This document shows positions 1 through 9,071 of a stretch of DNA of 64,000 bases, in pieces; position 1 is the first letter of the stretch, and each line of letters opens with the position of its first letter. Origin of the DNA: Pedobacter planticolens. GTDB lineage: Bacteria; Bacteroidota; Bacteroidia; Sphingobacteriales; Sphingobacteriaceae. The stretch spans positions 868,001 to 932,000 of the forward strand of contig NZ_WNXD01000002.1 in NCBI RefSeq assembly GCF_014172375.1, written 5' to 3'. Under the pieces are notes generated by a model. The model searched no databases. It had not been told where the DNA came from and saw only the letters and a program-made list of their open reading frames with translations. Position numbers and translations under genes: made by a program.

Positions 1-596
1 TTTTTGCGCAAAGCGATGCCAAAAGCAATAAATTGGTGCAGCTTTCGGGAATTATTACCGATGTTGACAGCAATGTGGTTGTGCCGTATGTAACTATAAC
101 CAATCTATCGGTTAAAGAGCAAAAATATGCGGCTAATTACCAAGGTTATTATTCTTTTATTGCCCACCCGGGCGATACAGTAGTGTTTTCGGCGGTTGGC
201 TTTACAAGCAAAACATTGATATTACCAACCGAAATTGCAGAACATAAATATACTGCAATGATTAAATTAAAATCTGAGGTTGTTTATTTGCGAGCAGTTA
301 GAGTTAATCCTTGGGCCACGGTTGAAGAATTTAACAAAGACTTTCTATCTATGAAAGTAGCGGATGACGATATGGCTATTGCGAAAAGAAATGTATCGCC
401 AAAAGCATTAAGAGGAATGATTGCTACTTTGCCTAGAGATGGACAGGAAATTAGCAACGGGAATTACCGTTATAATTTCGATAGAATGATGAACGTAAAT
501 ATGCGTCAAACAAATCCGTTACTGAATCCTTTTGCTTGGGGCAAATTAATGCAGACTATCTTTAGTGGAGATAAATTGCGTAGCGAAGATCAATAG
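1..596 (+). CDS. CarboxypepD_reg-like domain protein (5' end outside window)
   Basis: The reading frame is open from base 3 and begins with residues FAQSDAKSNK, which look like the end of a signal peptide (A-x-A/Q-type cleavage) followed by the mature protein, so the true start lies before the window. The next 80 or so residues (SGIITDVDSNVVVPYVTI, then a Y-rich G-Y-Y-S segment and GDTVVFSAVGF) have the pattern of the beta-sandwich carboxypeptidase-regulatory-like domain common in secreted and outer-membrane Bacteroidota proteins. The C-terminal 100 residues are basic and not recognised. An internal TTG at base 33 is an unlikely start because it would remove the export signal. Role unknown; probably periplasmic or surface-associated. 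Confidence 0.7.
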   Translation, partial: FAQSDAKSNKLVQLSGIITDVDSNVVVPYVTITNLSVKEQKYAANYQGYYSFIAHPGDTVVFSAVGFTSKTLILPTEIAEHKYTAMIKLKSEVVYLRAVRVNPWATVEEFNKDFLSMKVADDDMAIAKRNVSPKALRGMIATLPRDGQEISNGNYRYNFDRMMNVNMRQTNPLLNPFAWGKLMQTIFSGDKLRSEDQ

Positions 597-660
597 ATTT
601 TAGATTTTAAATTGATGAGTTACGATTGATCTTGATTGACGTAAATCGTAAATCTAAAAT
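597..660. terminator. Inverted repeat between convergent genes, likely bidirectional terminator
   Basis: The arms ATTTTAGATTT (597-607) and AAATCTAAAAT (650-660) are perfectly complementary. An inner TACGAT/ATCGTA pair extends the fold. It lies between the stop codons of two converging genes, which suits a shared terminator. Confidence 0.5.
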
Positions 661-672
661 TGTCAATTCAAA

Positions 673-1230
673 TTATCTTTTCTTATTCCCTTTTGGGAAA
701 CGCATTTTATAATCCGTTTGCACATTACCTTTTGCAATTGCATCTAATTTTCCTTTTAGCAATTGTTTGCGCAACAAACTCAATTTGTCGGTAAAGAGCT
801 TACCTTCAATATGATCATATTCATGTTGAATTACACGAGCAGGAAATCCAGTTACTTTTTCTTCGTGAAGTTTCCAATTTTCATCGTAATATTTAATTAG
901 GATGTTTGGTTTACGCATCACATCTTCTCTCACTTCTGGAATACTTAAACAGCCTTCGTTAAAAGCCCAAGGTTCGCCAGTTTCTTCTAAAATTTGAGCA
1001 TTGATGAAAACTTTCACATAAGCCGCTTCGTCTTCATCACCTTTGGTATCTACAATAAATAAACGAATTGGCAAACCAACTTGAGGGGCAGCTAAGCCAA
1101 CGCCACTAGCATTATACATGGTTTCGAACATGTTTTTTATCAGTTGTTGTAAATCAGGATATGTTTCATCAATATCAACACAAACTTTCTTTAAAACAGG
1201 ATCGCCGTAGGCTACAATTGGTAACTTCAT
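673..1230 (-). CDS. def: Peptide deformylase
   Basis: This enzyme removes the N-formyl group from the first methionine of new proteins in the cytoplasm. All three family motifs are visible: motif I GVGLAAPQVG at residues 43-52, motif II EGCLSIP at 92-98 with the metal-binding Cys94, and motif III HEYDH at 136-140 with two metal-ligand histidines and the catalytic Glu. The length of 185 residues is normal. A TATTTTTG box lies only four bases before the ATG, suggesting a leaderless or very short-leader transcript. The gene is convergent with the partial gene at the window start. Confidence 0.97.
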   Translation of the reverse strand: MKLPIVAYGDPVLKKVCVDIDETYPDLQQLIKNMFETMYNASGVGLAAPQVGLPIRLFIVDTKGDEDEAAYVKVFINAQILEETGEPWAFNEGCLSIPEVREDVMRKPNILIKYYDENWKLHEEKVTGFPARVIQHEYDHIEGKLFTDKLSLLRKQLLKGKLDAIAKGNVQTDYKMRFPKGNKKR

Positions 1231-1234
1231 GGTG

Positions 1235-1242
1235 CAAAAATA
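1235..1242 (-). promoter_or_regulatory. Bacteroidota -7 box of def
   Basis: On the minus strand the sequence TATTTTTG matches the Bacteroidota TAnnTTTG -7 consensus and ends four bases before the def start codon. Transcription would begin at or next to the ATG. Confidence 0.5.
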
Positions 1243-1316
1243 CGAAATAATGTATAAATGGGAAATAGGAAATAGTGAATGGGAAATAGATATGACAGGA
1301 TAAAAAGAACAAAAAT

Positions 1317-2549
1317 CTAATTTTCCATTGGATAAAACGTTAATGAACTCAACTTACTTTCATCTAAAATCTCATTAGAAATAGTTGCCATATCAGTTGT
1401 ACTAACCGCTCTAATTTTATTAAATACAGTTTCTAAATCATCAATTTTATTGTAATCAATTAGGCTTTTTGCCATCGAAATGATTAATCCAATTCGGTTT
1501 TCTTCGCCTAAAGCAATTTGCCCGATAAACTTATTTTTAGCCTTTTGCAATTGAATTTCTGTTAAAGGATTATCCTTTATTTTTTTGAATTCTTTCGAAA
1601 TTAAGCTAAATGCTTTATCTAGTTTTTCTTTATCTGTACCAAAATATAAAGCAAAGATTCCCGTATCGCTCAGCGGACTATAATTAGATTCGATGGTGTA
1701 AGCAATGCCGTATTTCTCTCTCAACTGTAAATTTAAAATCGAGCTCATTCCTGTTCCACCAAGCATGTTGTTGAGCAATAATAAACCTGCTTTGTACGGA
1801 TGATGTAACGAATAGGCTTGTGTACCCATCATGACGTGTGCTTGTGAAATCTGTTTGTTTACAACGATATTTTGTGCTTTATTAGGTATTGGCACACTTC
1901 TTTTTTTATCTGATAAATTTGTCGGAACAGATTCAAAATGTGTCGAACCAATCTTAATGAACTTATTTAGCGAGTAATTTCCAATCACAGCAACTACTAT
2001 TTCATCTGTTCTGTAATTATCCTTGATAAACTTTAAAATGTCTTTTCTAGTTAACGCATTTACTGTTTCAGGGGTGCCTAAAATATTTCTCCCAAAGGGA
2101 TGCCCGGCAAAAAGTTGGTCTTCAAAATCATCATTTATCGCTTCTTCGGGTTGATCTAAATAAGAAGTAATTTCATCTAAAATAACTCCTTTTTCTTTCT
2201 CCATTTCATCTTCTGGAAACACAGAATGGAAAACAATATCATTAAAAAGTTCTAAAGTTCTATCTAAATATGGATTTAAAAACGAAGCATGAACACACGT
2301 ATATTCTTTGGTGGTATATGCATTCAAATCTGCGCCAATGCTTTCTAATCGGGTTAAAATCTGATTGGTATTTCGTTTTTCTGTGCGTTTAAAAATTAAA
2401 TGTTCAATAAAATGAGCCAAACCCATTTGCTCTTCATCCTCATCTCTAGAACCACTATTGATAATAATACAAGCATGAGAAATTGCCGATGCAGATGGCA
2501 CATGCAACAACCGAATGCCATTGTGTAAAGTGTGAACGTTATATTCCAT
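1317..2549 (-). CDS. M16 family zinc peptidase (pitrilysin/MPP-like)
   Basis: The 410-residue protein has the inverted zinc motif HFIEH (HxxEH) at residues 46-50, followed by an acidic segment around 115-126 (EKEKGVILDE) that should supply the third zinc ligand. The C-terminal half carries the R-E-K-Y-G-I-A-Y-T signature of the second M16 domain near residues 270-280. No signal peptide is visible, so it is probably cytoplasmic. The length equals that of single-chain bacterial M16B peptidases that act as dimers. The substrate cannot be told from sequence. It is divergent from htpG, with a repeat-containing spacer between them. Confidence 0.9.
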   Translation of the reverse strand: MEYNVHTLHNGIRLLHVPSASAISHACIIINSGSRDEDEEQMGLAHFIEHLIFKRTEKRNTNQILTRLESIGADLNAYTTKEYTCVHASFLNPYLDRTLELFNDIVFHSVFPEDEMEKEKGVILDEITSYLDQPEEAINDDFEDQLFAGHPFGRNILGTPETVNALTRKDILKFIKDNYRTDEIVVAVIGNYSLNKFIKIGSTHFESVPTNLSDKKRSVPIPNKAQNIVVNKQISQAHVMMGTQAYSLHHPYKAGLLLLNNMLGGTGMSSILNLQLREKYGIAYTIESNYSPLSDTGIFALYFGTDKEKLDKAFSLISKEFKKIKDNPLTEIQLQKAKNKFIGQIALGEENRIGLIISMAKSLIDYNKIDDLETVFNKIRAVSTTDMATISNEILDESKLSSLTFYPMEN

Positions 2550-2595
2550 TAAGCGGTAAAGATAAGGGTTTTAGCTGGGATAGTTGTAGGGCGAT

Positions 2596-2703
2596 CGTCA
2601 TGCCCAGCTTGACTGGGGTATCGTAATGCGATAGCAGGATTTTTAACGCTTTACGATTAGCTGCGCTGAGCACTTCGTGGTTCCCGTTTTCACGGGAAGG
2701 ACG
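2596..2703. repeat. Dispersed palindromic intergenic repeat, copy A
   Basis: This is one of four related copies in the window (also near 35513, 51216 and 59712). They share an outer inverted repeat of the CGTCATxCC / GGxATGACG type and an inner ACGATTCCC-like block. It fills the M16-htpG spacer. A 75-codon open frame crosses it, but that frame only reflects the repeat. Confidence 0.6.
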
Positions 2704-2805
2704 ACAAGCTATAGAAATAACCCTAACCCTGTCATTTTGACCTATAAAGCATTTTGGAACAGCCATTGATAAGCATAGGTATAATCAAAAAATTATAAAA
2801 CAAAT

Positions 2806-4692
2806 ATGACAACAGAAAAAGGAAGTATTTCCATACACACAGAAAACATTTTTCCAATCATCAAGAAATTCCTGTATTCGGATAATGAAATCTTTTTAAG
2901 GGAATTAGTTTCTAACGCAGTTGATGCGGTTCAAAAAATAAAACGTTTAGCAGCACTTAGTCAATATAATGGCGAAGTTGGTGAACCATTAGTAGAAGTA
3001 AGTTTAGATGTAGCAGCAAAAACCATAACAATTAGCGATAACGGTTTGGGCATGACTGCAGAGGAAATCAAAAAATACATTAATCAAGTTGCTTTCTCTG
3101 GCGCTAGCGAGTTTGTAGAAAAATTTAAGGATGCTAAAGATGCGAACGAAATCATTGGTAAATTCGGTTTAGGTTTCTACTCAGCATTTATGGTTTCAGA
3201 TTTAGTAGAAATTCAAACTTTATCTTATCAGGAAGGCGCTACACCAGCAAAATGGACTTGCGATGGTAGTACAGAATTCGAAATTTCTGATGGCGATAGA
3301 ACAACTCGTGGTACGAGCATTATTTTACATGTCAATACAGAATCTGAGGAGTTTTTAAGCGAAAGCAAATTGCAAGAAATCTTAGATAAATACGCTAAAT
3401 TCTTACCCGTTCCAATAAAGTTTGGGACTAAAACTGAACAAGAAGAAGACGGTGTTGATGCAGAAGATAAACCAAAATATAAATCGGTTGAGGTTGATAA
3501 TATCATCAATACCACTAATCCAATTTGGACGAAAGCACCTGCAGATTTGTCAGATGCAGATTATTTAGATTTCTACAAACAGTTGTATCCGTTTTCTGAA
3601 GATCCATTATTCTGGATTCACCTAAATGTAGATTATCCTTTCAACTTAACAGGAGTTTTATACTTCCCGAAAGTGAAAGATGATTTTGATATGCAACGTA
3701 ACAAAATCAAATTATTCAGTCGCCAGGTATTTATTACGGATGAAGTAAAAGACATCGTTCCAGAATTTTTAATGTTATTACATGGTGTGATTGATTCACC
3801 AGATATTCCATTAAATGTTTCGAGAAGTTTCTTACAAGCAGATAGCAATGTGAAGAAAATCAACAGTTACATTACTAAAAAAGTAGCTGATAAATTAGGC
3901 GAACTATTTAACAAAGACCGTAAAGCGTACGAAGAAAAATGGAGCAACATTGGTTTATTCGTTAAATACGGAATGATTAGCGAAGAGAAATTCTATGATA
4001 AAGGAAAAGATTTCGCTTTGCTAACTAACACCAAAGGCGAGAACTTTACTTTCGAAGAATACAAAGAGAAAGTAGCTCCAGTTCAAACTGATAAAAATGG
4101 AACGGTAGTTTATTTATATACAACAGATCCAGAAAAACAAGATGGATTTATCCAGTCGGCTGAGAAAAAAGGATACGATGTTTTGATCATGAACTCTCCA
4201 ATTGATAATCACTTTGTGAGCAGTTTAGAACAAAAATTAGAGAAAACACAATTAAAACGTGTAGACGCTAGCGTTGCAAATCAACTGATTGAAAAAGACG
4301 AAGTTTTAGAATCTGTTTTAAGTGAAGAGCAGTCGACGAGCGTTAAAGCGATTTTCGAAAAAGCAATTGCAAAACCAAATTTCAACGTTGAGGTTGTTGG
4401 TTTAAATCCAGATGATTCTCCAGTTACGGTAACTATGGATGAATTTATGCGACGCATGAAAGACATGGCTAAAATGGGTGGCGGAATGAGTTTTTATGGT
4501 AATATGCCAGATAGCTATAAAGTTGCTATCAATGGGAACCACAAATTGGTAAGTAAAATTTTAGCTTCAACAAACGAAGAAGAACAAAGTAAATTTGCAA
4601 AACAAGCAGTTGATTTAGCATTACTATCACAAGGAATGTTAACGGGCGCAGAATTAACGGCTTTTGTTAGTAGAAGTGTAGAGTTGATATAA
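2806..4692 (+). CDS. htpG: Molecular chaperone HtpG (bacterial Hsp90)
   Basis: This is an ATP-dependent cytoplasmic chaperone acting on partly folded client proteins. The N-terminal GHKL ATPase motifs are clear: the SNAVDA helix at residues 36-41 with the catalytic Glu just before it, DNGLGM at 78-83, and GKFGLGFYSAF at 119-129. The middle domain includes the PLNVSRSFLQ segment, and a C-terminal dimerisation domain follows. The length of 628 residues is normal for the family. The ATG follows an AT-rich leader with only a weak ribosome-binding site, as is usual in this phylum. Confidence 0.98.
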   Translation: MTTEKGSISIHTENIFPIIKKFLYSDNEIFLRELVSNAVDAVQKIKRLAALSQYNGEVGEPLVEVSLDVAAKTITISDNGLGMTAEEIKKYINQVAFSGASEFVEKFKDAKDANEIIGKFGLGFYSAFMVSDLVEIQTLSYQEGATPAKWTCDGSTEFEISDGDRTTRGTSIILHVNTESEEFLSESKLQEILDKYAKFLPVPIKFGTKTEQEEDGVDAEDKPKYKSVEVDNIINTTNPIWTKAPADLSDADYLDFYKQLYPFSEDPLFWIHLNVDYPFNLTGVLYFPKVKDDFDMQRNKIKLFSRQVFITDEVKDIVPEFLMLLHGVIDSPDIPLNVSRSFLQADSNVKKINSYITKKVADKLGELFNKDRKAYEEKWSNIGLFVKYGMISEEKFYDKGKDFALLTNTKGENFTFEEYKEKVAPVQTDKNGTVVYLYTTDPEKQDGFIQSAEKKGYDVLIMNSPIDNHFVSSLEQKLEKTQLKRVDASVANQLIEKDEVLESVLSEEQSTSVKAIFEKAIAKPNFNVEVVGLNPDDSPVTVTMDEFMRRMKDMAKMGGGMSFYGNMPDSYKVAINGNHKLVSKILASTNEEEQSKFAKQAVDLALLSQGMLTGAELTAFVSRSVELI

Positions 4693-4703
4693 GACACATA
4701 TCG

Positions 4704-4780
4704 CCGTCATTGCGAGGTACGAAGCAATCCTAAAGCAAATAGTTTAAGTTGTAAGATTGCTTCGTACCTCGCAATGACGG
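4704..4780. repeat. Perfect 26-bp inverted repeat (REP-like), htpG 3' hairpin
   Basis: The arms at 4704-4729 and 4755-4780 are exact reverse complements containing GTCATTGCGAGG and GAAGCAATC, separated by 25 bases. Related, less perfect copies of the same motif occur at 12249-12290 and 57166-57299. The element can act as the htpG terminator. Its right arm contains an ATG that could be taken as the start of the next gene. Confidence 0.7.
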
Positions 4781-4794
4781 TTTATTTATATGAA

Positions 4795-6000
4795 ATGAAA
4801 AGAAGACTTTCACTGGTACCAGTAGCCATTTTTACTATTTTCTTCTTGCTGTTAAATGCTTACGCATTAGGCGGATTACAAGTTTTAGCGCCACAAACAT
4901 ATGTTCAACCAATCTTTTGGTTGGTGGTAGCAGTAATTGTGGTATTAATGATTACAGCAGTAATTCGATTGCAAAGCCGTGAACCGGATCAGTTTTTTAT
5001 GCTTGCGGTACATGCTTTCATTATGTTTTTTGCTAGCGAATTGCTGTTTGTTGTTGTGCTTTTACTAAATGATAGTTATCGTTTAATTAATGCAGGTTTT
5101 CATCATTTTATATTTCCGCCAAGAGCGATAGTTGCTGTAGAAATTGGTTTAGCCTTATTTCTATTCCTGTTTTTTGCTTTCCTATACGGGATGCTTTGGG
5201 GCAAATACGCGTATCGTGTTATTAAGCATACGTTATATTTTGATGATTTGCCAAAAGCATTTGATGGATTTACTATTACTCAAATATCCGATGTACACGC
5301 AGGTAGTTTTACCAACCCCAATGAAGTACAAAAAGGCATCGATTTAATTAAGAAGCAACATAGCGATTTATTTGTTTTTACAGGCGATTTAGTGAACAAC
5401 AAAGCCGAAGAAATTAAACCTTACATTGGTCATTTCTCTCAAATCAAAGCCAAATACGGTCAGTTTTCTATTTTAGGAAACCACGATTATGGCGATTATG
5501 TGAAATGGGAAAACGACTTAATTAAAAAGGGGAATTTACAGCAACTCAAAAAATACCATCAAGAATTAGGCTTCCGTTTATTGTTAGATGAACATGTAGA
5601 ACTAGAAAAAGAGGGAGAAAAAATCATCTTAGCTGGAATAGAAAATTGGGGTTTAGGCTTTGGCGAACGTGGCGATTTGCAAAAAGCATTAATCAACACA
5701 AAAACAGATGAATTTAAAGTTTTGCTTTCTCACGATCCATCCCATTGGGAAGCACAAGTAAAAAATAATCCTTCAAAAATACATTTAACCTTAAGTGGCC
5801 ATACACACGGAATGCAATTTGGCATCGAGCTTTTTGGCATTAAATGGAGCCCTGTAAGTTTACGCTACAAACATTGGGCAGGCATTAAAGAAGAAAACGG
5901 AAGAATTTTAAATGTAAATAGAGGGTTCGGCTTTATTGGTTTTTCGGGCAGAGTTGGTATTTGGCCAGAAATTACTGTTATCGAACTGAAAAGAAAATAA
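4795..6000 (+). CDS. Membrane-anchored metallophosphoesterase
   Basis: Four to five hydrophobic segments fill the first 140 residues, followed by a calcineurin-like phosphoesterase domain. The metal-binding motifs appear in order: ISDVHAG, GDLVNN, GNHDY and GHTHGMQFG. This arrangement is known in YkuE/LpxG-type membrane phosphoesterases, which act on lipid-linked or peptidoglycan-related phosphates; the substrate here is unknown. An in-frame ATG at 4774 lies inside the preceding 26-bp inverted repeat, so the ATG at 4795 (MKRRLSLVP) is preferred as the start. It stands alone between htpG and a beta-barrel gene. Confidence 0.85.
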   Translation: MKRRLSLVPVAIFTIFFLLLNAYALGGLQVLAPQTYVQPIFWLVVAVIVVLMITAVIRLQSREPDQFFMLAVHAFIMFFASELLFVVVLLLNDSYRLINAGFHHFIFPPRAIVAVEIGLALFLFLFFAFLYGMLWGKYAYRVIKHTLYFDDLPKAFDGFTITQISDVHAGSFTNPNEVQKGIDLIKKQHSDLFVFTGDLVNNKAEEIKPYIGHFSQIKAKYGQFSILGNHDYGDYVKWENDLIKKGNLQQLKKYHQELGFRLLLDEHVELEKEGEKIILAGIENWGLGFGERGDLQKALINTKTDEFKVLLSHDPSHWEAQVKNNPSKIHLTLSGHTHGMQFGIELFGIKWSPVSLRYKHWAGIKEENGRILNVNRGFGFIGFSGRVGIWPEITVIELKRK

Positions 6001-6100
6001 ATCTTTCAGAATTTCCTTATGGAAAACGGGCATTTTTCTAATCTAACTTAAAGATTTAGTTAAATTTTGTAAAAAGTATACATTGTAAAAAACTAAAAAT

Positions 6101-6108
6101 TAAGTTTG
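6101..6108 (+). promoter_or_regulatory. Candidate -7 box for the outer-membrane protein gene
   Basis: TAAGTTTG matches TAnnTTTG, with a TTG 15 bases upstream that may be the -33 element. The start codon lies 22 bases downstream. Confidence 0.4.
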
Positions 6109-6130
6109 TATAGATAATCATCCCAGTCTT

Positions 6131-8968
6131 TTGAAAAAACGCTATTTCCTTCTTTTGTTTTTGCTGGCGTTTATGTGCTCATCAACTTTGTTTGCGCAAA
6201 ATCACAAGCGAGTGAATGGCTTGGTTACCGATACAAGCAAAACCGCCATAAGTGATGCCAATGTTTTACTAATTGCGGGTAAAGATACATTGCGCACTTC
6301 TACAGATGTTGATGGTTATTTCAACTTTTCGAGAATTAAAGCAGATCAATTTTCTTTAAAAATTACCATTACAGGCTATCAAGAGTTTAGCAAAAGCTAT
6401 TCTTTTGGTAAAGAACGAGAAATGGAAATTAAAGGACTCGAATTAAGGTTTTCGGGCAATATGCTTAAAGAAGTCTTGATTAAAGGGAAGCCAAATCCGA
6501 TACGAGTAATGCAAGATACGGTAGAATATAATGCCGAAGCATATCAAGTTTTTGAGGGAGATAACGTTGCCGATTTGTTAAAGCAGTTTCCTGGTTTGGA
6601 AATTGACGATGAATACAATGTTAAAACCATGGGCAAAGAAATGGTGAAACTTCGTATAAACGGAAAAGACTTTTTCACCAATAATGTAAAAGATTTTATC
6701 GCCAAACTTCCAGCAGCAATTGTAGCTAAAATTCAAATTATAGATGATTTTGGTGATGAAGCAAACTTTACAGGAATAAAAATTGGCGAACCCACTAAAA
6801 TGCTAAACATTGTAACCAAACCTGGCATGAACAAAGGGCAATTTGGTAATGGAGGTATAACTGGCGGAACTAACGATCAGCTTGGCGGTAATGCAAACAT
6901 GAATTTATGGCGAGATACCAAGCAAAGTAGTGGAGGTTTAAACTATACCACATCAAACAATGGCGCCGGCGAAAGTGAAAACATGAGGTTGTCAGCCAAC
7001 CATCGAGATAAACTAGGGAAATACGGAAGTTTAGGGCTTAGCTATAATATTGGGCGAAATAATTCGGCTTTTAAAACAGAGCAAGCGGTAGAAACCTTAA
7101 ATCCGTTAGGTACATTTTATACGAACACAAAAAGTAGTGGAGAGAATAAAAATAGCAATCAAAATTTAGGTTCAGACTTTAGTTTTAACAATAAAAAAAT
7201 CTACTTAAATGGCTCGTTCGGAGTATCGTATAACGCAGGTAACAACTTAAACTCATCTTTTAACAATCAATTAGGCATTATTAAGCAAGACAGAAACAAC
7301 AATAGTGAATCAAGCAATAAATCGCCAAGAGTAAATGCGAATGTTAGTTTTTCTAAAATCTTAAAAAATAAAAGGAATAGCCTTTCTGCAAACCTAGGTT
7401 TTTCAACAAGCTCAACTAATTCAGATCAAAACATAAGTACAAATACGCTGTATTACGATAAGGATACACAGGTTTTAGAGAAAGATTCGCTATTAAGCAG
7501 AAACCTAATTAGCGAAAGCAATGGCCAGAATGTTAACATCGGAATTAATTACAGCCTCGGCTTAAAAAAACTGAAAGATAGTTTAGCTCGACAAGCCTTA
7601 AATTTTAGTTACACAGCTTCGGTAATGCGAAGTCGCAATGATGTATCTACTATAGTGTTCGATAATTTAACCAATCAACCTCGCTTCATCGATTCATTAA
7701 GTACGCAGTACACCTCCATGCTCATTAATCAATCTTTAGGGATAAACTATAATTACAGCAACAAAAAAATGCGCTATAATTTTGGGTTTAACACAAGACC
7801 ATCCTTAATGAGTAGTAATTACCTAAATCTCCATCAAAAAGTAAATAATAATCATATAAATTACTCGCCAAACATAAACCTAAGTAGAACAATAACTAAA
7901 GGAAAAACGATTTCTGTTAATTATTCGGGGAGCAATAATGCTCCATCACTTTATCAATTACAGCCAGTAAAAAACGCCCAAAACTTACAAAATGTTGTAG
8001 TTGGAAATCCCAATTTAAAACCATCCTTTAACCATAACATCTCTTCTAGTTTTAATTATGTGCATATCAAATCAGGGGTTTCGGTACAAACCGGATTAAA
8101 CTTTTCTACCACACAAAACGAGATTGTTAATAATGTTATTTTGCTTCCAGATACTTTAAATAGCTTAAAACAAGAAACACGATTTGAAAACACAAACGGA
8201 ACATATAACGTAGGAAATAATTACACACTAAATATTCCCATCAAAAAAAACAAGTATTCCATTTCATATAGTGGCAACATTGGTCTTTCAAATAAAGCAA
8301 CATTTATTAATAGTATTAAGCGATTTAATAAAGGAATAAACTTTTCTCAGCAGCTGCGAGGAACACTAAATCTTAAACAAATTAATATCACGGCAAGCAC
8401 AAACTATAGTTTCAACTCTAACAATAATATAAACCTCAACTCAATTAATGATATTGCTCTTTTTAATTTAGGTCAAGTTAGCGGCGCCACTTTTTTTAGA
8501 ACGCACAATTACCGAGCAGATTTAAACGGCTCCTTACGATTAAAAAAACTTAACGTTAACACAAATATTAACTACAGCGTTACCAATAGCGATGCAACCT
8601 TCAATAACCAAAGCAATAGAAATGTTAAAAATCTAAACCTATCGCTTTCATCAAGGGCAACCGTAAAAAAATCATACTTTGTTGGGTTTAGTGCTTCTAA
8701 ACAAATTAATGCTGGGTATTCGTTGGCAAACACAAATCCTTTTTTACTGAATGCAAACTTGAGTAAAGCATTTTTTAAAGACCAATCTTTAAGCTTAAAC
8801 ATCAACGCTAACGACTTACTAAATCAAGGAAATAACTTAGCCCGTTACGTTTCTGGAAACTCAATTATAGATAGTCGCACTAACCAAATTACCCGAGTTT
8901 TTACGTTTGGCATAACCTATAATATCTCTAGGTTTGGCGGTAAAGTATTCCGAGTAGATGCCGATTAA
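6131..8968 (+). CDS. TonB-receptor-like outer-membrane beta-barrel protein
   Basis: The protein starts with a Sec signal peptide ending SSTLFAQ. A CarboxypepD_reg-like domain (about residues 25-105) follows, then a plug-like segment (about 130-235, with VADLLKQFPGLEID and a KINGKDFF-like stretch). The rest is a long Asn/Ser-rich region of alternating polar and hydrophobic residues typical of a beta-barrel. It ends with an aromatic-rich strand (GITYNISRFGGKVF). It belongs to the large Bacteroidota outer_membrane_beta-barrel family related to TonB-dependent receptors; its ligand is unknown. The start codon is TTG; no ATG lies near the signal peptide, and a good -7 box sits just upstream. Confidence 0.85.
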   Translation: MKKRYFLLLFLLAFMCSSTLFAQNHKRVNGLVTDTSKTAISDANVLLIAGKDTLRTSTDVDGYFNFSRIKADQFSLKITITGYQEFSKSYSFGKEREMEIKGLELRFSGNMLKEVLIKGKPNPIRVMQDTVEYNAEAYQVFEGDNVADLLKQFPGLEIDDEYNVKTMGKEMVKLRINGKDFFTNNVKDFIAKLPAAIVAKIQIIDDFGDEANFTGIKIGEPTKMLNIVTKPGMNKGQFGNGGITGGTNDQLGGNANMNLWRDTKQSSGGLNYTTSNNGAGESENMRLSANHRDKLGKYGSLGLSYNIGRNNSAFKTEQAVETLNPLGTFYTNTKSSGENKNSNQNLGSDFSFNNKKIYLNGSFGVSYNAGNNLNSSFNNQLGIIKQDRNNNSESSNKSPRVNANVSFSKILKNKRNSLSANLGFSTSSTNSDQNISTNTLYYDKDTQVLEKDSLLSRNLISESNGQNVNIGINYSLGLKKLKDSLARQALNFSYTASVMRSRNDVSTIVFDNLTNQPRFIDSLSTQYTSMLINQSLGINYNYSNKKMRYNFGFNTRPSLMSSNYLNLHQKVNNNHINYSPNINLSRTITKGKTISVNYSGSNNAPSLYQLQPVKNAQNLQNVVVGNPNLKPSFNHNISSSFNYVHIKSGVSVQTGLNFSTTQNEIVNNVILLPDTLNSLKQETRFENTNGTYNVGNNYTLNIPIKKNKYSISYSGNIGLSNKATFINSIKRFNKGINFSQQLRGTLNLKQINITASTNYSFNSNNNINLNSINDIALFNLGQVSGATFFRTHNYRADLNGSLRLKKLNVNTNINYSVTNSDATFNNQSNRNVKNLNLSLSSRATVKKSYFVGFSASKQINAGYSLANTNPFLLNANLSKAFFKDQSLSLNINANDLLNQGNNLARYVSGNSIIDSRTNQITRVFTFGITYNISRFGGKVFRVDAD

Positions 8969-9024
8969 TAATTAATCCAGCCTTTACTGTAGCGTTTGCC
9001 ACACCTTTCTCGTATAGATTAAAA

Positions 9025-9040
9025 GTTAATGGCCATTAAC
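9025..9040. promoter_or_regulatory. Perfect 16-bp palindrome upstream of the DUF4397 gene
   Basis: GTTAATGGCCATTAAC is a complete dyad located 32-47 bases before the start codon at 9072. A dimeric regulator could bind here; no regulator gene is adjacent. It could also be chance in AT-rich DNA. Confidence 0.3.
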
Positions 9041-9071
9041 CTAAATTATTTGTACACTTTAAAATTTAATT

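Noticed and set aside
2539..2766. 75-codon minus-strand open frame between the M16 gene and htpG
   Set aside because: It overlaps the M16 start and consists largely of the dispersed palindromic repeat. The translation has no protein-like pattern.
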